A DNA stretch of 64,000 bases. Source: Pedobacter roseus. GTDB taxonomy: Bacteria; Bacteroidota; Bacteroidia; Sphingobacteriales; Sphingobacteriaceae. Within the stretch, counting starts at the first letter, position 1, and every line of letters begins with the position of its first letter. The notes under the pieces are model-generated. The model was not told where the DNA came from, searched no databases, and worked only from the letters and a program-made list of their open reading frames with translations. The translations under genes and the position numbers were made by a program. The stretch is taken from the NCBI RefSeq assembly GCF_014395225.1, contig NZ_CP060723.1, positions 5,766,001 to 5,830,000 of the forward strand, read 5' to 3'. Below, piece by piece: positions 44,711 through 52,958 of this stretch.

Positions 44711-45055
44711 TTAGTCCTGGTTAATTGGTTCGTGATTGGCATGGCAGGCATCTGCACATTCTTCGCAGGCTACGGCACACTGTCTGCAATGTTCGTGATC
44801 ATGTTTACCACATTCTGCAGCACAAAGCCTGCATATTTCCTCGCAGAGCAACAAATATTTGTGAGCAATAACCGAATCTCTCTGCAGTAACCTGGCTGCC
44901 TGGGTACAGATATCGGCACAATCCCTGTCGAGTTTAATGCAATCGATCATCATGTTAATGTCTTCTTCTTTTAAGCATGATGACGCACAATGTTCACATG
45001 CTAATGCGCAATCTAGTAGAGCCTGGATTAAGCCGTGGTTGTTTCTCGTTTCCAT
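44711..45055 (-). CDS. Cys-rich four-helix bundle metal-binding protein
   Basis: A 114-residue protein with many paired Cys and His residues in helices: LLDCALACEHCASSCLKE, IDCIKLDRDCADICTQAA, CEEICRLCAAECGKHDHEHC, RQCAVACEECADACHANH. This matches the four-helix bundle copper-binding (DUF326/Csp-like) family, which stores or buffers Cu(I). There is no signal peptide, so the cytosolic form is likely. ATG 45055 (METRNNHGLIQ) is chosen; a longer in-frame extension has no family support. No copper ATPase or regulator is nearby. Confidence 0.87.
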   Translation of the reverse strand: METRNNHGLIQALLDCALACEHCASSCLKEEDINMMIDCIKLDRDCADICTQAARLLQRDSVIAHKYLLLCEEICRLCAAECGKHDHEHCRQCAVACEECADACHANHEPINQD

Positions 45056-45499
45056 ATCGGTAATTATTTTGGTTATAAATGTTTTGTATAGTAATAACCT
45101 GATGGAAATTAAAGTGTTTTTAAAAAATGAATTGGGGTTATTCCATGGTCTGTGGGACACAGACCATTGCGTTATATTTTTGCCACGGATAAACACGGAT
45201 AAACACGGAGAATTTGTCATCCAGTATCCTAATGAAGGAATTGCATCAGTTTGTTCAGGTTCTGTGTTTCATCGGCGAAAGATTTTTCACTACGTTCAGA
45301 ATGACAACCCTATTTGTTAAAATACCTTAAATCTTTGTTGATCAGCTCCCTTTCTTATACGCAAAACAATATTCATCCGTTTTTCATAATCAAGATTTAG
45401 TTTCGCCATTTACCGATTGATAATCAGTGTTTACCGATACTCTATAAATTAAATTTTTTTATTGTTCCATATTTGAATCAGCAACAAAAACCGAATATT
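45056..45499. other. Intergenic stretch with hairpin and CACGGATAAA repeat
   Basis: It holds a 10-bp perfect hairpin (45145-45167) and a tandem CACGGATAAACACGGATAAA (about 45183-45202) of the dispersed CACGGA family. From 45203 on I see only A+T-rich DNA that must contain the promoter of the 45500 gene. Confidence 0.55.
45145..45167. repeat. ATGGTCTGTG-GGA-CACAGACCAT hairpin
   Basis: A 10-bp perfect stem with a 3-nt loop, related to the weaker hairpin at 35605-35620. It has no T-run, so termination is unlikely. Confidence 0.7.
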
Positions 45500-46003
45500 A
45501 TGGCTTTAGCTCACATCAACCTCAGCGTAAAACAATATTTCAATTTCATGTGCAGAACCGATTTTGAAAGACGGATATTTCACGATACCTACAAAGAATT
45601 TCAAAAAAAATCAAAGATATATAGTTTAGATCATCACCTTCATACCTTTTCGCAAATGCAACAGGCCAACGTTAAGGCCAACGTTTTACATCAGAAACTT
45701 CAATATGCCGTAATAAATAGCATAGCCACCCTGGAAAATAAAATGCCAGTGTTAAATGACCTCGAAGATCACCCGATTATTTTCGATTGGGCCGAATTAC
45801 ATCTTTGCAGTTCAGATCTTTTAAATAAAGGCGCTCATGTAGTTTCCATTACTTATACCAGCCCAAAATTAATATTGCATGAAATGATTGGCGATTTAAT
45901 GATTTTAAGTTATGAGGGCAATGAAAACGAAACCCTGATGGTTAAGGTTGCGGAAAACCTGATCGTGAATTACCAACAGGAGGAAAGCCTGGTGTATAAT
46001 TAA
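45500..46003 (+). CDS. Protein of unknown function upstream of the TCS cassette
   Basis: A 167-residue cytosolic-type protein that I do not recognise. It starts MALAHINLSVKQYFNFMCRT; an in-frame TTG at 45473 would add nine residues but lacks support. The N-terminal half is helical and basic (FERRIFHDTYKEFQKKSKIY), the C-terminal half more beta-like (HVVSITYTSPKLILHEMIGD). It lies 54 bp before the histidine kinase gene on the same strand, so it may belong to the cassette that follows or may be independent. Confidence 0.65.
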   Translation: MALAHINLSVKQYFNFMCRTDFERRIFHDTYKEFQKKSKIYSLDHHLHTFSQMQQANVKANVLHQKLQYAVINSIATLENKMPVLNDLEDHPIIFDWAELHLCSSDLLNKGAHVVSITYTSPKLILHEMIGDLMILSYEGNENETLMVKVAENLIVNYQQEESLVYN

Positions 46004-46057
46004 AAATGAACGATCATTTTGATCAGATAGCCAGAAAAAATATCATTAATTTGTAGC

Positions 46058-47245
46058 ATGCAGCAATTTAAAACCCCAACTTTCATCATTCATGTGGCTG
46101 GTTGGCTTTTATTTTTAACCTTTCCGCTATTGTTCATCAATAACGAACAATCGGGGCAAAGTAGTTTTTTGTTGCTTGCATCGCCTTATTACTGGCTTTT
46201 CTGTGGTACTTATATGCTGATGTTTTATTTCAATGAGCTGGTTTTAGTGCCACGCTTAATGTTTAAAAAAAGGTATGTAATCTACATTGCGGCAGTGTTG
46301 TTACTTTTTAGTTTTGTGTATTATGCTCAACCTTATGATAATTTATTAGGCCACAACAAGAGTGTAATGGCAGCATTAAATGGCCCGCCCAATTCACAGC
46401 CGAAAGGTTTAAACCAATCGTTACAGCCCGGAAAAGATCCAGATGTTGGCCCTAAAGTAGAAATGCCTTTCGGTCCTCTGCCAAACGAAGATTTAAGGAT
46501 GCAGGATCCCAATTTAAAAAAGCCCGACGGAATTCTGGATCTGCACCAGCCCATGAATATCGATGTGATCAGCCTTTTTATTTTCTTTATGATTATGGGT
46601 TTGAGTATTGCCACCAGTACCGTACAGCGCTGGCAAACGGCCGAATCTAAAGTGGTAAAGGCTGAGGCAGAAAAGGCTACAGCCGAGCTTTCTTTCCTCA
46701 AAGCGCAGATCAATCCACATTTCCTGTTTAATACCCTGAACAACATTTATACCCAGTCGGTGATCAACAGTGAGCATACTTCAGAAAGTATTATGAAGTT
46801 ATCTAACATTATGCGTTACGTTACAGATGATGTAACCCAGGATTTTGTAATGCTTAAAGATGAGATCGATTGTGTACGCGATTATATCGAACTGCAAAGA
46901 TTAAGATTGGGTGCTGATGCGGAGATCAACTTCAACGTTCAGGGCAAACCTGATGGGAAAAAAATTGCGCCATTAATTTTCATGACGTTTATCGAAAATG
47001 CCTTTAAATATGGGGTAACCAAAAAGGAAAAAACGGTAATCAATATCAATTTAGGTATAGATACCGAAAGGATTGATTTTTCATGCCAGAATAAAATTTA
47101 TAACCACAAGTCTAATTTGGAGCGCTCCGGGATAGGTATTGCGAATACCCGCCAACGGTTATCGCATCTTTATGCCCGGCAGCACCGCCTGGATATTGAG
47201 AATACAAACGACATGTTTACCGTTAAACTTTGTGTAGATTGCTAA
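46058..47245 (+). CDS. LytS/YehU-type sensor histidine kinase
   Basis: A 395-residue membrane kinase. Helices lie at about 10-27, 40-57, 72-90 and 168-187, with a Pro-rich outer loop (about 92-165) that may sense the envelope. A short coiled coil leads to the His_kinase domain: FLKAQINPHFLFNTLNNIYT with phospho-acceptor H221, and FIENAFKYGV (N-box) with a later GIGIANTRQRL (G-box). Such kinases signal to LytTR regulators, and one follows 11 bp downstream. The stimulus is unknown; by context it controls the PqqD/ATP-grasp cassette. Confidence 0.9.
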   Translation: MQQFKTPTFIIHVAGWLLFLTFPLLFINNEQSGQSSFLLLASPYYWLFCGTYMLMFYFNELVLVPRLMFKKRYVIYIAAVLLLFSFVYYAQPYDNLLGHNKSVMAALNGPPNSQPKGLNQSLQPGKDPDVGPKVEMPFGPLPNEDLRMQDPNLKKPDGILDLHQPMNIDVISLFIFFMIMGLSIATSTVQRWQTAESKVVKAEAEKATAELSFLKAQINPHFLFNTLNNIYTQSVINSEHTSESIMKLSNIMRYVTDDVTQDFVMLKDEIDCVRDYIELQRLRLGADAEINFNVQGKPDGKKIAPLIFMTFIENAFKYGVTKKEKTVININLGIDTERIDFSCQNKIYNHKSNLERSGIGIANTRQRLSHLYARQHRLDIENTNDMFTVKLCVDC

Positions 47246-47256
47246 ATTAACAGACT

Positions 47257-47958
47257 ATGGCCTTAAAATGTGTAGCTATTGATGATGAGCCATTGGCACT
47301 CGAGCTCATCAAAACGTATGTATCCCGCTTTCCCGACCTTCAATTGGTACAGGTTTTTGAAGATGCCCTATCGGGTGCAGAATACCTGAAGCAAACTCCT
47401 GTCGACCTGCTTTTTGTAGACGTAAACATGCCTGATATTACCGGGGTAGAACTGGTGCGGAGCCTGGTAAACAGTCCGATGATTATTTTTACCACCGCCT
47501 ACCGGAATTATGCTTTCGAAAGTTATGAGTTGCAGGCAATCGACTATCTGTTAAAGCCTATAGATTTTAACCGCTTTACTGCTGCGGTAGAAAAAGCCAT
47601 CGATTATCATAAATACAAAAATGCCACGCAGGAAAATACCAATGATGAAAGCATTTATGTGTATTCGGAGTATAAAATGATCAAAATTTTGCTCCGTGAT
47701 ATTGAATACATCGAAAGTATGGGCGATTACCTTAAAATTTACCTCAGCAATATCGATAAGCCCATTTTAACGTTGATGACGATGAAAAAAGTTTTAGAAA
47801 AATTGCCTGAAGATCAGTTTGCCCGCGTTCACCGGAGCTTTATCGTAGCCTTGGCCAAAATAAAATCGATACACAACAGAAAAGTACACTTAAATTATGC
47901 TGAACTACCTATCGGCGATGCCTATAGTGGTTTCATTAATCAACAAAAAGGAATATGA
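47257..47958 (+). CDS. LytTR-family response regulator
   Basis: A 233-residue regulator with an N-terminal receiver (acidic pair D9/D10, phospho-acceptor D55 in LLFVDVNMPDITG, T79-T80 region, K100 in YLLKPIDF) and a C-terminal LytTR DNA-binding domain (about 131-228: YKMIKILLRDIEYIESMGDY, LPEDQFARVHRSFIVALAKI). It is the partner of the kinase just upstream. Its stop overlaps the start of the pqqD-like gene by 4 bp (ATGA), which ties the regulator physically to the biosynthetic-looking genes. Confidence 0.92.
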   Translation: MALKCVAIDDEPLALELIKTYVSRFPDLQLVQVFEDALSGAEYLKQTPVDLLFVDVNMPDITGVELVRSLVNSPMIIFTTAYRNYAFESYELQAIDYLLKPIDFNRFTAAVEKAIDYHKYKNATQENTNDESIYVYSEYKMIKILLRDIEYIESMGDYLKIYLSNIDKPILTLMTMKKVLEKLPEDQFARVHRSFIVALAKIKSIHNRKVHLNYAELPIGDAYSGFINQQKGI

Positions 47959-48197
47959 AGTTAAAAGCGAATATTGCCACCAGCGAAAACGGGTTTATTT
48001 TCAATCCTGCCACGGGTGATTCATTTACCAGTAATACCATTGCTGCCGAAATTTTGGCCTATATGAAATCGGGCGAAAGCGAAGCGGAAATCAAAAAGAA
48101 AATATTGGATCATTACGACGTAGAATCAAACCAGCTGGAAAGAGACTGGGATGATTATATGTTACAATTAAAGGAGGCAAATCTTTTAGATTTGTAG
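47955..48197 (+). CDS. PqqD-family (RRE-like) protein
   Basis: An 80-residue PqqD-fold protein: LKANIATSENGFIFNPATGD, then SFTSNTIAAEILAYMKSGES, EAEIKKKILDHYDVESNQLE and a final DDYMLQLKEANLLDL helix. PqqD-like domains are RiPP recognition elements that bind leader peptides and hand them to modifying enzymes. It is coupled by ATGA to the LytTR gene and followed after 18 bp by an ATP-grasp enzyme. No radical SAM gene or obvious precursor peptide is adjacent; the extended N-terminus of the decarboxylase two genes on is a possible ligand. Confidence 0.85.
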   Translation: MKLKANIATSENGFIFNPATGDSFTSNTIAAEILAYMKSGESEAEIKKKILDHYDVESNQLERDWDDYMLQLKEANLLDL

Positions 48198-48215
48198 CCA
48201 AAAAAAAAGCTAATC

Positions 48216-49283
48216 ATGTACGTTTCTCCAGATCTAAATAAAGGCAAAAGCCTGACCATAGCGGTTACAGGTTTAAATGCAAACGATAATCCCGGCCCTG
48301 GGCTGGCGGTTATAAGGGCATTGCGTGCTGGTTTTGGAGAAGGTTTAAGGATAATCGGTTTGGCTTACGAAACTTTGGAGCCGGCGATTTATTTAAGGGA
48401 TCAGGTAGATAAAACTTATCGGTTACCCTACCCAACGGCTGGAACTGGAGCTTTAAAAATACGTTTACAACAAATACAGGATATTGAGCGGATTGATGTA
48501 CTCATTCCCAATTTTGATGCAGAATTATACAATTTTATAAAAATAGAGCAGGCTTTGCTTCAAATGGGGATCCATACCTTTTTGCCATCGCACCAACAGC
48601 TTGCTCAAAGAGATAAAGTTAATCTTAGTGAGTTTGGAAAGAAACATCAGTTTAATGTACCCGCTGATGAAGTGGTTTTTACAGCTTCAGAAATAGACCA
48701 GGTTGCCCATAAATTTGGATTTCCGTTGATGGTGAAAGGTAAATTTTACGAAGCATATACCACGCTGAATATTGCTGATGCATATAAAGCCTTTCATAAA
48801 CTGCAGGCCAGGTGGGGTTTACCCATTATCCTGCAAAAATTTATAAAAGGAACCGAAATTAACATAGCGGGTTTAGGCGATGGAAAAGGAAATGCCATCA
48901 GCGTGATCCCGATGCGGAAACTTTACATCACCGAAAAAGGCAAAGCCTGGGCGGGGATTACGATTGAGGATGAAAAATTAATTTCCTTAGCCAAAGATTT
49001 TGTAAAAGCAACCGAATGGAGAGGTGGTTTCGAACTCGAAATTATGATGGACGATAATGGAAGCCTGTACATTATGGAAGTAAATCCGCGCTTTCCGGCC
49101 TGGGTATATTTAACAGCAGCCGCAGGTCAAAATCAGCCCAAAGCTTTGGTAGATTTGGCCTTAGGAAACCCGGTAGAAGAAATGAAAGACTATAAATCAG
49201 GTAAAATGTTTATTCGTTATGCCTGGGACAATATTGTAGATGTAGAAGAATTCCAGAAGCTATCGGCCTTTGGAGAACTGTAA
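48216..49283 (+). CDS. ATP-grasp ligase-like enzyme
   Basis: A 355-residue ATP-grasp protein of the carboxylate-amine/thiol ligase type, related to carbamoyl-phosphate-synthase-like folds. The N-terminal Rossmann-like part has IAVTGLNANDNPGPGLAVIR. The ATP-grasp core has FPLMVKGKFYEAYTTLN (K174), IILQKFIKGTEINIAGLGDG and the Mg-ligand block SLYIMEVNPRFPAWVYL (E288, N290). It probably joins a carboxylate to an amine through an acyl phosphate; substrates are unknown. Its place between PqqD and a decarboxylase suggests it acts on a peptide or amino acid bound or supplied by them. Confidence 0.88.
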   Translation: MYVSPDLNKGKSLTIAVTGLNANDNPGPGLAVIRALRAGFGEGLRIIGLAYETLEPAIYLRDQVDKTYRLPYPTAGTGALKIRLQQIQDIERIDVLIPNFDAELYNFIKIEQALLQMGIHTFLPSHQQLAQRDKVNLSEFGKKHQFNVPADEVVFTASEIDQVAHKFGFPLMVKGKFYEAYTTLNIADAYKAFHKLQARWGLPIILQKFIKGTEINIAGLGDGKGNAISVIPMRKLYITEKGKAWAGITIEDEKLISLAKDFVKATEWRGGFELEIMMDDNGSLYIMEVNPRFPAWVYLTAAAGQNQPKALVDLALGNPVEEMKDYKSGKMFIRYAWDNIVDVEEFQKLSAFGEL

Positions 49284-49419
49284 GAAAGGTAAAAGGTAAG
49301 AAGGTGTAGGGCAAATTAATCCAACGTCAAATCCTATCTTGATACTTGTTACTTAAACCTTGATACCTGATACTCCCTACTTGATGCAACGACACTTTAA
49401 CGCTTAATACTCTTAACAA

Positions 49420-50763
49420 ATGAAACAAAAATACGAACGACCAACCATAAGGAAAATGAATACCGGACTGATGAACAAGTTTGGTACCCGTAACGATTTT
49501 GATCCTGTTGAAGCGATTGACGGTGTTCCGGTTAAAAGTTTGGTGGCTGAGTATGGTTCGCCGGTTTTTATTTTGTCAGAAAAGCAGATCAGGCGTAATT
49601 ACCAGGCTGCGGTACGTTCGTTTAAAACCCGTTATCCAAAAGTTCAGTTTGCGTGGAGTTATAAAACGAATTACCTAAACGCAGTTTGCAAGATTTTTCA
49701 CCAGGAAGGAAGCTGGGCAGAGGTGGTTTCGGGTTTCGAGTACCATAAGGCTTTAGGTAATGGTGTTGCTGGTAACCAGATTATATTTAACGGACCGGAT
49801 AAAAAAGAAGCAGATTTAATCCTGGCGATAGAGAACCATTCGCTGATTCATATTGATCATTATGATGAACTTTATCTTTTGATCGAAATATGCAAACGAA
49901 TCAATAAAAAAGCGAAAGTAGCAGTGAGGATTAATTTCGATACTGGCGTTTACCCTATTTGGGATCGTTTTGGTTTTAATTACGAAAATGGTCAGGCTTG
50001 GTCGGCGATAAGCAAAATTGTAGCAGCAGAACATCTGGAGCTACTTGGCTTGCATTGCCATATTGGTACATTTATGTTATCTACTGGGGCTTATGCGGTA
50101 GCTGCAACCAAACTTTGCGATTTGGCCATGCGCTGTAAAACGGAACTTCAAAATCCGGTTCAATATTTAGATTTAGGAGGAGGTTTTCCTTCAACCAATA
50201 CCTTAAAAGGGGCTTATCTGCCCGGAGTTGATACCGTTCCGTTGGTTGAGGATTTTGCAGATGCCATTACCACTACCATTTTAAATTTCGGCTTTGCAGC
50301 AGATGAACTTCCACTTTTAGTTTTAGAAAGTGGTAGGGTGCTTATTGATGATGCAGGTTATTTGATTGGAAGTGTACTGGCCAATAAACGCCTGAGTGAT
50401 GGCAGGAGGGCAACCATTCTCGATTTTGGCATTAATATTCTATTTACTTCCAATTGGTACGACCATAAAATAAGTGTGGCTAAAGAAGCTGGTCAATATA
50501 CCGAAGAAACGGTTTTGTTTGGCCCGCTGTGCATGAACATTGATGTAGTACGCGAAAGCATCACTCTGCCACTTTTAGAGCGTGGAGATCAGGTGGTGGT
50601 GCATAAAGTAGGGGCTTATAACATGACGCAGTGGATGCAATTTATCAACATGCGGCCAGCTGTGGTGTTGATTGATATGAAAGGGAAAAGCCACCAGATC
50701 AGAAAGCCCGAAACACTGGCTTATTTAGAAATGATGGAAGAGATGCCAGAGCATTTAAAATAA
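49420..50763 (+). CDS. Fold-III PLP decarboxylase with leader-like N-terminal extension
   Basis: A 447-residue LysA/ornithine decarboxylase-family enzyme. PLP lysine K82 (FAWSYKTNYL), LLGLHCHIGT (H214), LDLGGGFP (252-257), VLESGRVL and the catalytic Cys loop GPLCMNID (C371) are present, with Y400 in VGAYNMTQW. The loop reads CMNID instead of the usual CESxD, so the substrate may differ from DAP. Before the enzyme fold (from about 31, EAIDGVPVKSLVAEYGSP) there is an extra stretch starting MKQKYERPTIRKMNTGLM, with a YxxPxI pattern. That recalls leader peptides bound by PqqD/RRE domains, one of which is encoded just upstream. Confidence 0.88.
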   Translation: MKQKYERPTIRKMNTGLMNKFGTRNDFDPVEAIDGVPVKSLVAEYGSPVFILSEKQIRRNYQAAVRSFKTRYPKVQFAWSYKTNYLNAVCKIFHQEGSWAEVVSGFEYHKALGNGVAGNQIIFNGPDKKEADLILAIENHSLIHIDHYDELYLLIEICKRINKKAKVAVRINFDTGVYPIWDRFGFNYENGQAWSAISKIVAAEHLELLGLHCHIGTFMLSTGAYAVAATKLCDLAMRCKTELQNPVQYLDLGGGFPSTNTLKGAYLPGVDTVPLVEDFADAITTTILNFGFAADELPLLVLESGRVLIDDAGYLIGSVLANKRLSDGRRATILDFGINILFTSNWYDHKISVAKEAGQYTEETVLFGPLCMNIDVVRESITLPLLERGDQVVVHKVGAYNMTQWMQFINMRPAVVLIDMKGKSHQIRKPETLAYLEMMEEMPEHLK

Positions 50764-50804
50764 AGAAGTCAAGTTTTAAAAACTTGCCTTCTTTGAAATG
50801 ACAA

Positions 50805-52958
50805 TTGAACTTGAAAAAACACCTGCAATATTATCTTAGCTCAGCTTTAAACAGCTACGGCATTTTATTCTTTTCGAAGAATAAGATTTTGGGTGTGCTG
50901 TTGTTTATAGTTTCCATGTTCAATTTTAACGCCGGGCTTACAGGTTTGATTGGTGTAATGGCATCCCTAATTTTAGTTACTGCTTTAGGATTTAATAGAG
51001 AAGACATTAAAACCGGTTTATATACTTTTAATTCTCTTTTGCTGGGAATTGGTTTTGGAACTTTCTTTAGCTTTAATTTTACTTTTTGGCTTTGGTTATC
51101 GGCAGCAAGCCTGCTTTGTGTAGTGTTAAGTGTTAATTTGCGTTCCTTTTTGGGTAAATATAGCTTGCCAACATTGTCTATCCCGTTTATTATTACTTTT
51201 TGGTTCGTTTTAATCGCTGCTAACGGGTATCAGGGCATGGGATTAGTACAGAAAAGTAGTTCGTTATTGTTTGAGCTCAATACTGGTGCGCCATCTAATT
51301 TTACAAAACTTTGCGATTTTTTCGACAATTTAAAAATACCGGCTTATGCCTTGCTTTTCTTCCGGTCGGTAAGTGCTGTAGTATTTCAAAATAGTGTATT
51401 AGCCGGAATATTGATCAGTATTGGGGTTTTTATCCATTCGCGTATTGGTTTTAGTTTATTGCTGATTGGTTTCATTACAGCGTGCTTTGTTAATTACCTC
51501 ACAGGAACCTATCCGGACGGCATCAGCAATTATTACCTCGGTGCAAATTTTATGATGGTAAGCTGCGCCATTGGTGGCTTTTTCATCATTCCGTCCTGGC
51601 GGTCTTATGTCTGGGCAATAGCGGTTATGCCTTTTACTTTTTTGGTTTTAAATGCCCTTTCGAGGTTGCTTGGATTTTATAATCTCCCTGTGTTTTCTAT
51701 GCCTTTCTGTTTAATCACAATTGGTTTGCTTTACTTTTTCATGATGAGGAAAAACCCTCAAAAACTACAACTCACAGCATTTCAAAACTATTCGCCCGAA
51801 ACCAACCTCTATCAATCTTTAAGTGGAAAGTCACGGCTTAAAGATTTTCAATATTTCAATTTAAGTTTGCCTTTTATGGGCGCATGGACGGTTTCGCAAG
51901 GTTATCAAGGAGAAATTACCCATAAAGGTGATTGGCAGCATGCCTTAGATTTTGTATTAAAAGATATCGATGATAAAAGTTATGAACTGCCGGGCATCAA
52001 ACCTGAAGATTATTATTGCTTTAACAAACCGGTTCTTGCCGCAGGAGACGGGATTGTTCAGGAAGTGATCAGCCATATTGATGATAATGTGATCGGGCAG
52101 GTTAACCTGCAGCAGAACTGGGGCAATACCATCGTTATCAAACACACTGAGCATTTATTTACCAAAGTTTCTCATTTAAAAAAGAACAGCATAAAAGTAA
52201 AAACTGGTGATGTAGTAAAACAGGGTGATATTATTGGCCTATGTGGCAATTCAGGTCGCTCTCCGGAACCTCATTTGCATTTTCAGGTACAGTGCACGCC
52301 ATATATTGGTTCTAAAACCCTGGCTTATCCATTTGCTTACTATGAAAACAATGCTAAATTAAACACTTTCCAAATCCCTGTAGAAGGGGAGACCGTTCAA
52401 AAGCCAGAAATTAACGCTTATTTAAAAAATGCTTTCCATTTCCAGCCAGGCTACATCGGTACAGTAACAACCAATAACGGGGAAAAGGAAACCTGGGAAG
52501 TATTTACCGACGATTTTAATGCTACCTATTTTTACTGTCGCGAAAACCAGGCCATTGCCTATTTTGTGAATAACTCAAACGTATTTTATTTTACCAGGTT
52601 TTATGGTGACAGGAAATCAATTCTCTTCCTTTTTTACCAGGCGGCCTACAAAATTGATTATTCAGCACATGCCGTGATGGATCAATATGCTGCAGACCCT
52701 GAAAGGTTTAAACCTTCGCTTTGGCTTCAGGATCTTTTAGCACCATTTTTCATCTTTACCCATTATCTATACTCCAATCATATCCTATTCAAAAATGACG
52801 GGTTATCTATTCATATAGAAGCTAAAAAGCAGGTTTTTAACCAAGATAAAATATTTACGAATGCCATGATATGCCTTGATAGCAAAGGCATCACCCAAAT
52901 GCAGATTGAACAGGGTAATCAAAAATTAAAAGTAAAATGGGAAACAAGCTTGGTTTAA
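50805..52958 (+). CDS. Urea transporter-M23 peptidase fusion
   Basis: A 717-residue fusion. Residues about 10-312 form a urea-transporter (UT, PF03253) domain with about ten helices and family words LNSYGILFFS, GLYTFNSLLLGIGFG and LPVFSMPFCLITIGLL. Residues about 355-500 form an M23/LytM domain with H379 and D382 (WQHALDFVL), H457 (VSHLKK) and H490/H492 (EPHLHFQ). A beta-rich C-terminal region (to 717) is unassigned. The start appears to be TTG at 50805: an in-frame stop lies just upstream and no ATG occurs before residue 37. It probably passes a small amide through the inner membrane next to a periplasmic peptidase or binding domain. Confidence 0.85.
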   Translation: MNLKKHLQYYLSSALNSYGILFFSKNKILGVLLFIVSMFNFNAGLTGLIGVMASLILVTALGFNREDIKTGLYTFNSLLLGIGFGTFFSFNFTFWLWLSAASLLCVVLSVNLRSFLGKYSLPTLSIPFIITFWFVLIAANGYQGMGLVQKSSSLLFELNTGAPSNFTKLCDFFDNLKIPAYALLFFRSVSAVVFQNSVLAGILISIGVFIHSRIGFSLLLIGFITACFVNYLTGTYPDGISNYYLGANFMMVSCAIGGFFIIPSWRSYVWAIAVMPFTFLVLNALSRLLGFYNLPVFSMPFCLITIGLLYFFMMRKNPQKLQLTAFQNYSPETNLYQSLSGKSRLKDFQYFNLSLPFMGAWTVSQGYQGEITHKGDWQHALDFVLKDIDDKSYELPGIKPEDYYCFNKPVLAAGDGIVQEVISHIDDNVIGQVNLQQNWGNTIVIKHTEHLFTKVSHLKKNSIKVKTGDVVKQGDIIGLCGNSGRSPEPHLHFQVQCTPYIGSKTLAYPFAYYENNAKLNTFQIPVEGETVQKPEINAYLKNAFHFQPGYIGTVTTNNGEKETWEVFTDDFNATYFYCRENQAIAYFVNNSNVFYFTRFYGDRKSILFLFYQAAYKIDYSAHAVMDQYAADPERFKPSLWLQDLLAPFFIFTHYLYSNHILFKNDGLSIHIEAKKQVFNQDKIFTNAMICLDSKGITQMQIEQGNQKLKVKWETSLV

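Noticed and set aside
48216..49283. ATP-grasp gene as biotin carboxylase or carbamoyl-phosphate synthase
   Set aside because: It is too short and lacks the biotin-carboxylase C-terminal domain and partners; only the ATP-grasp core is shared.
49420..50763. Calling the decarboxylase lysA and pairing it with dapF for lysine synthesis
   Set aside because: It sits in a different cassette, has an atypical CMNID loop and a leader-like extension; a dedicated DAP decarboxylase role is not supported by context.
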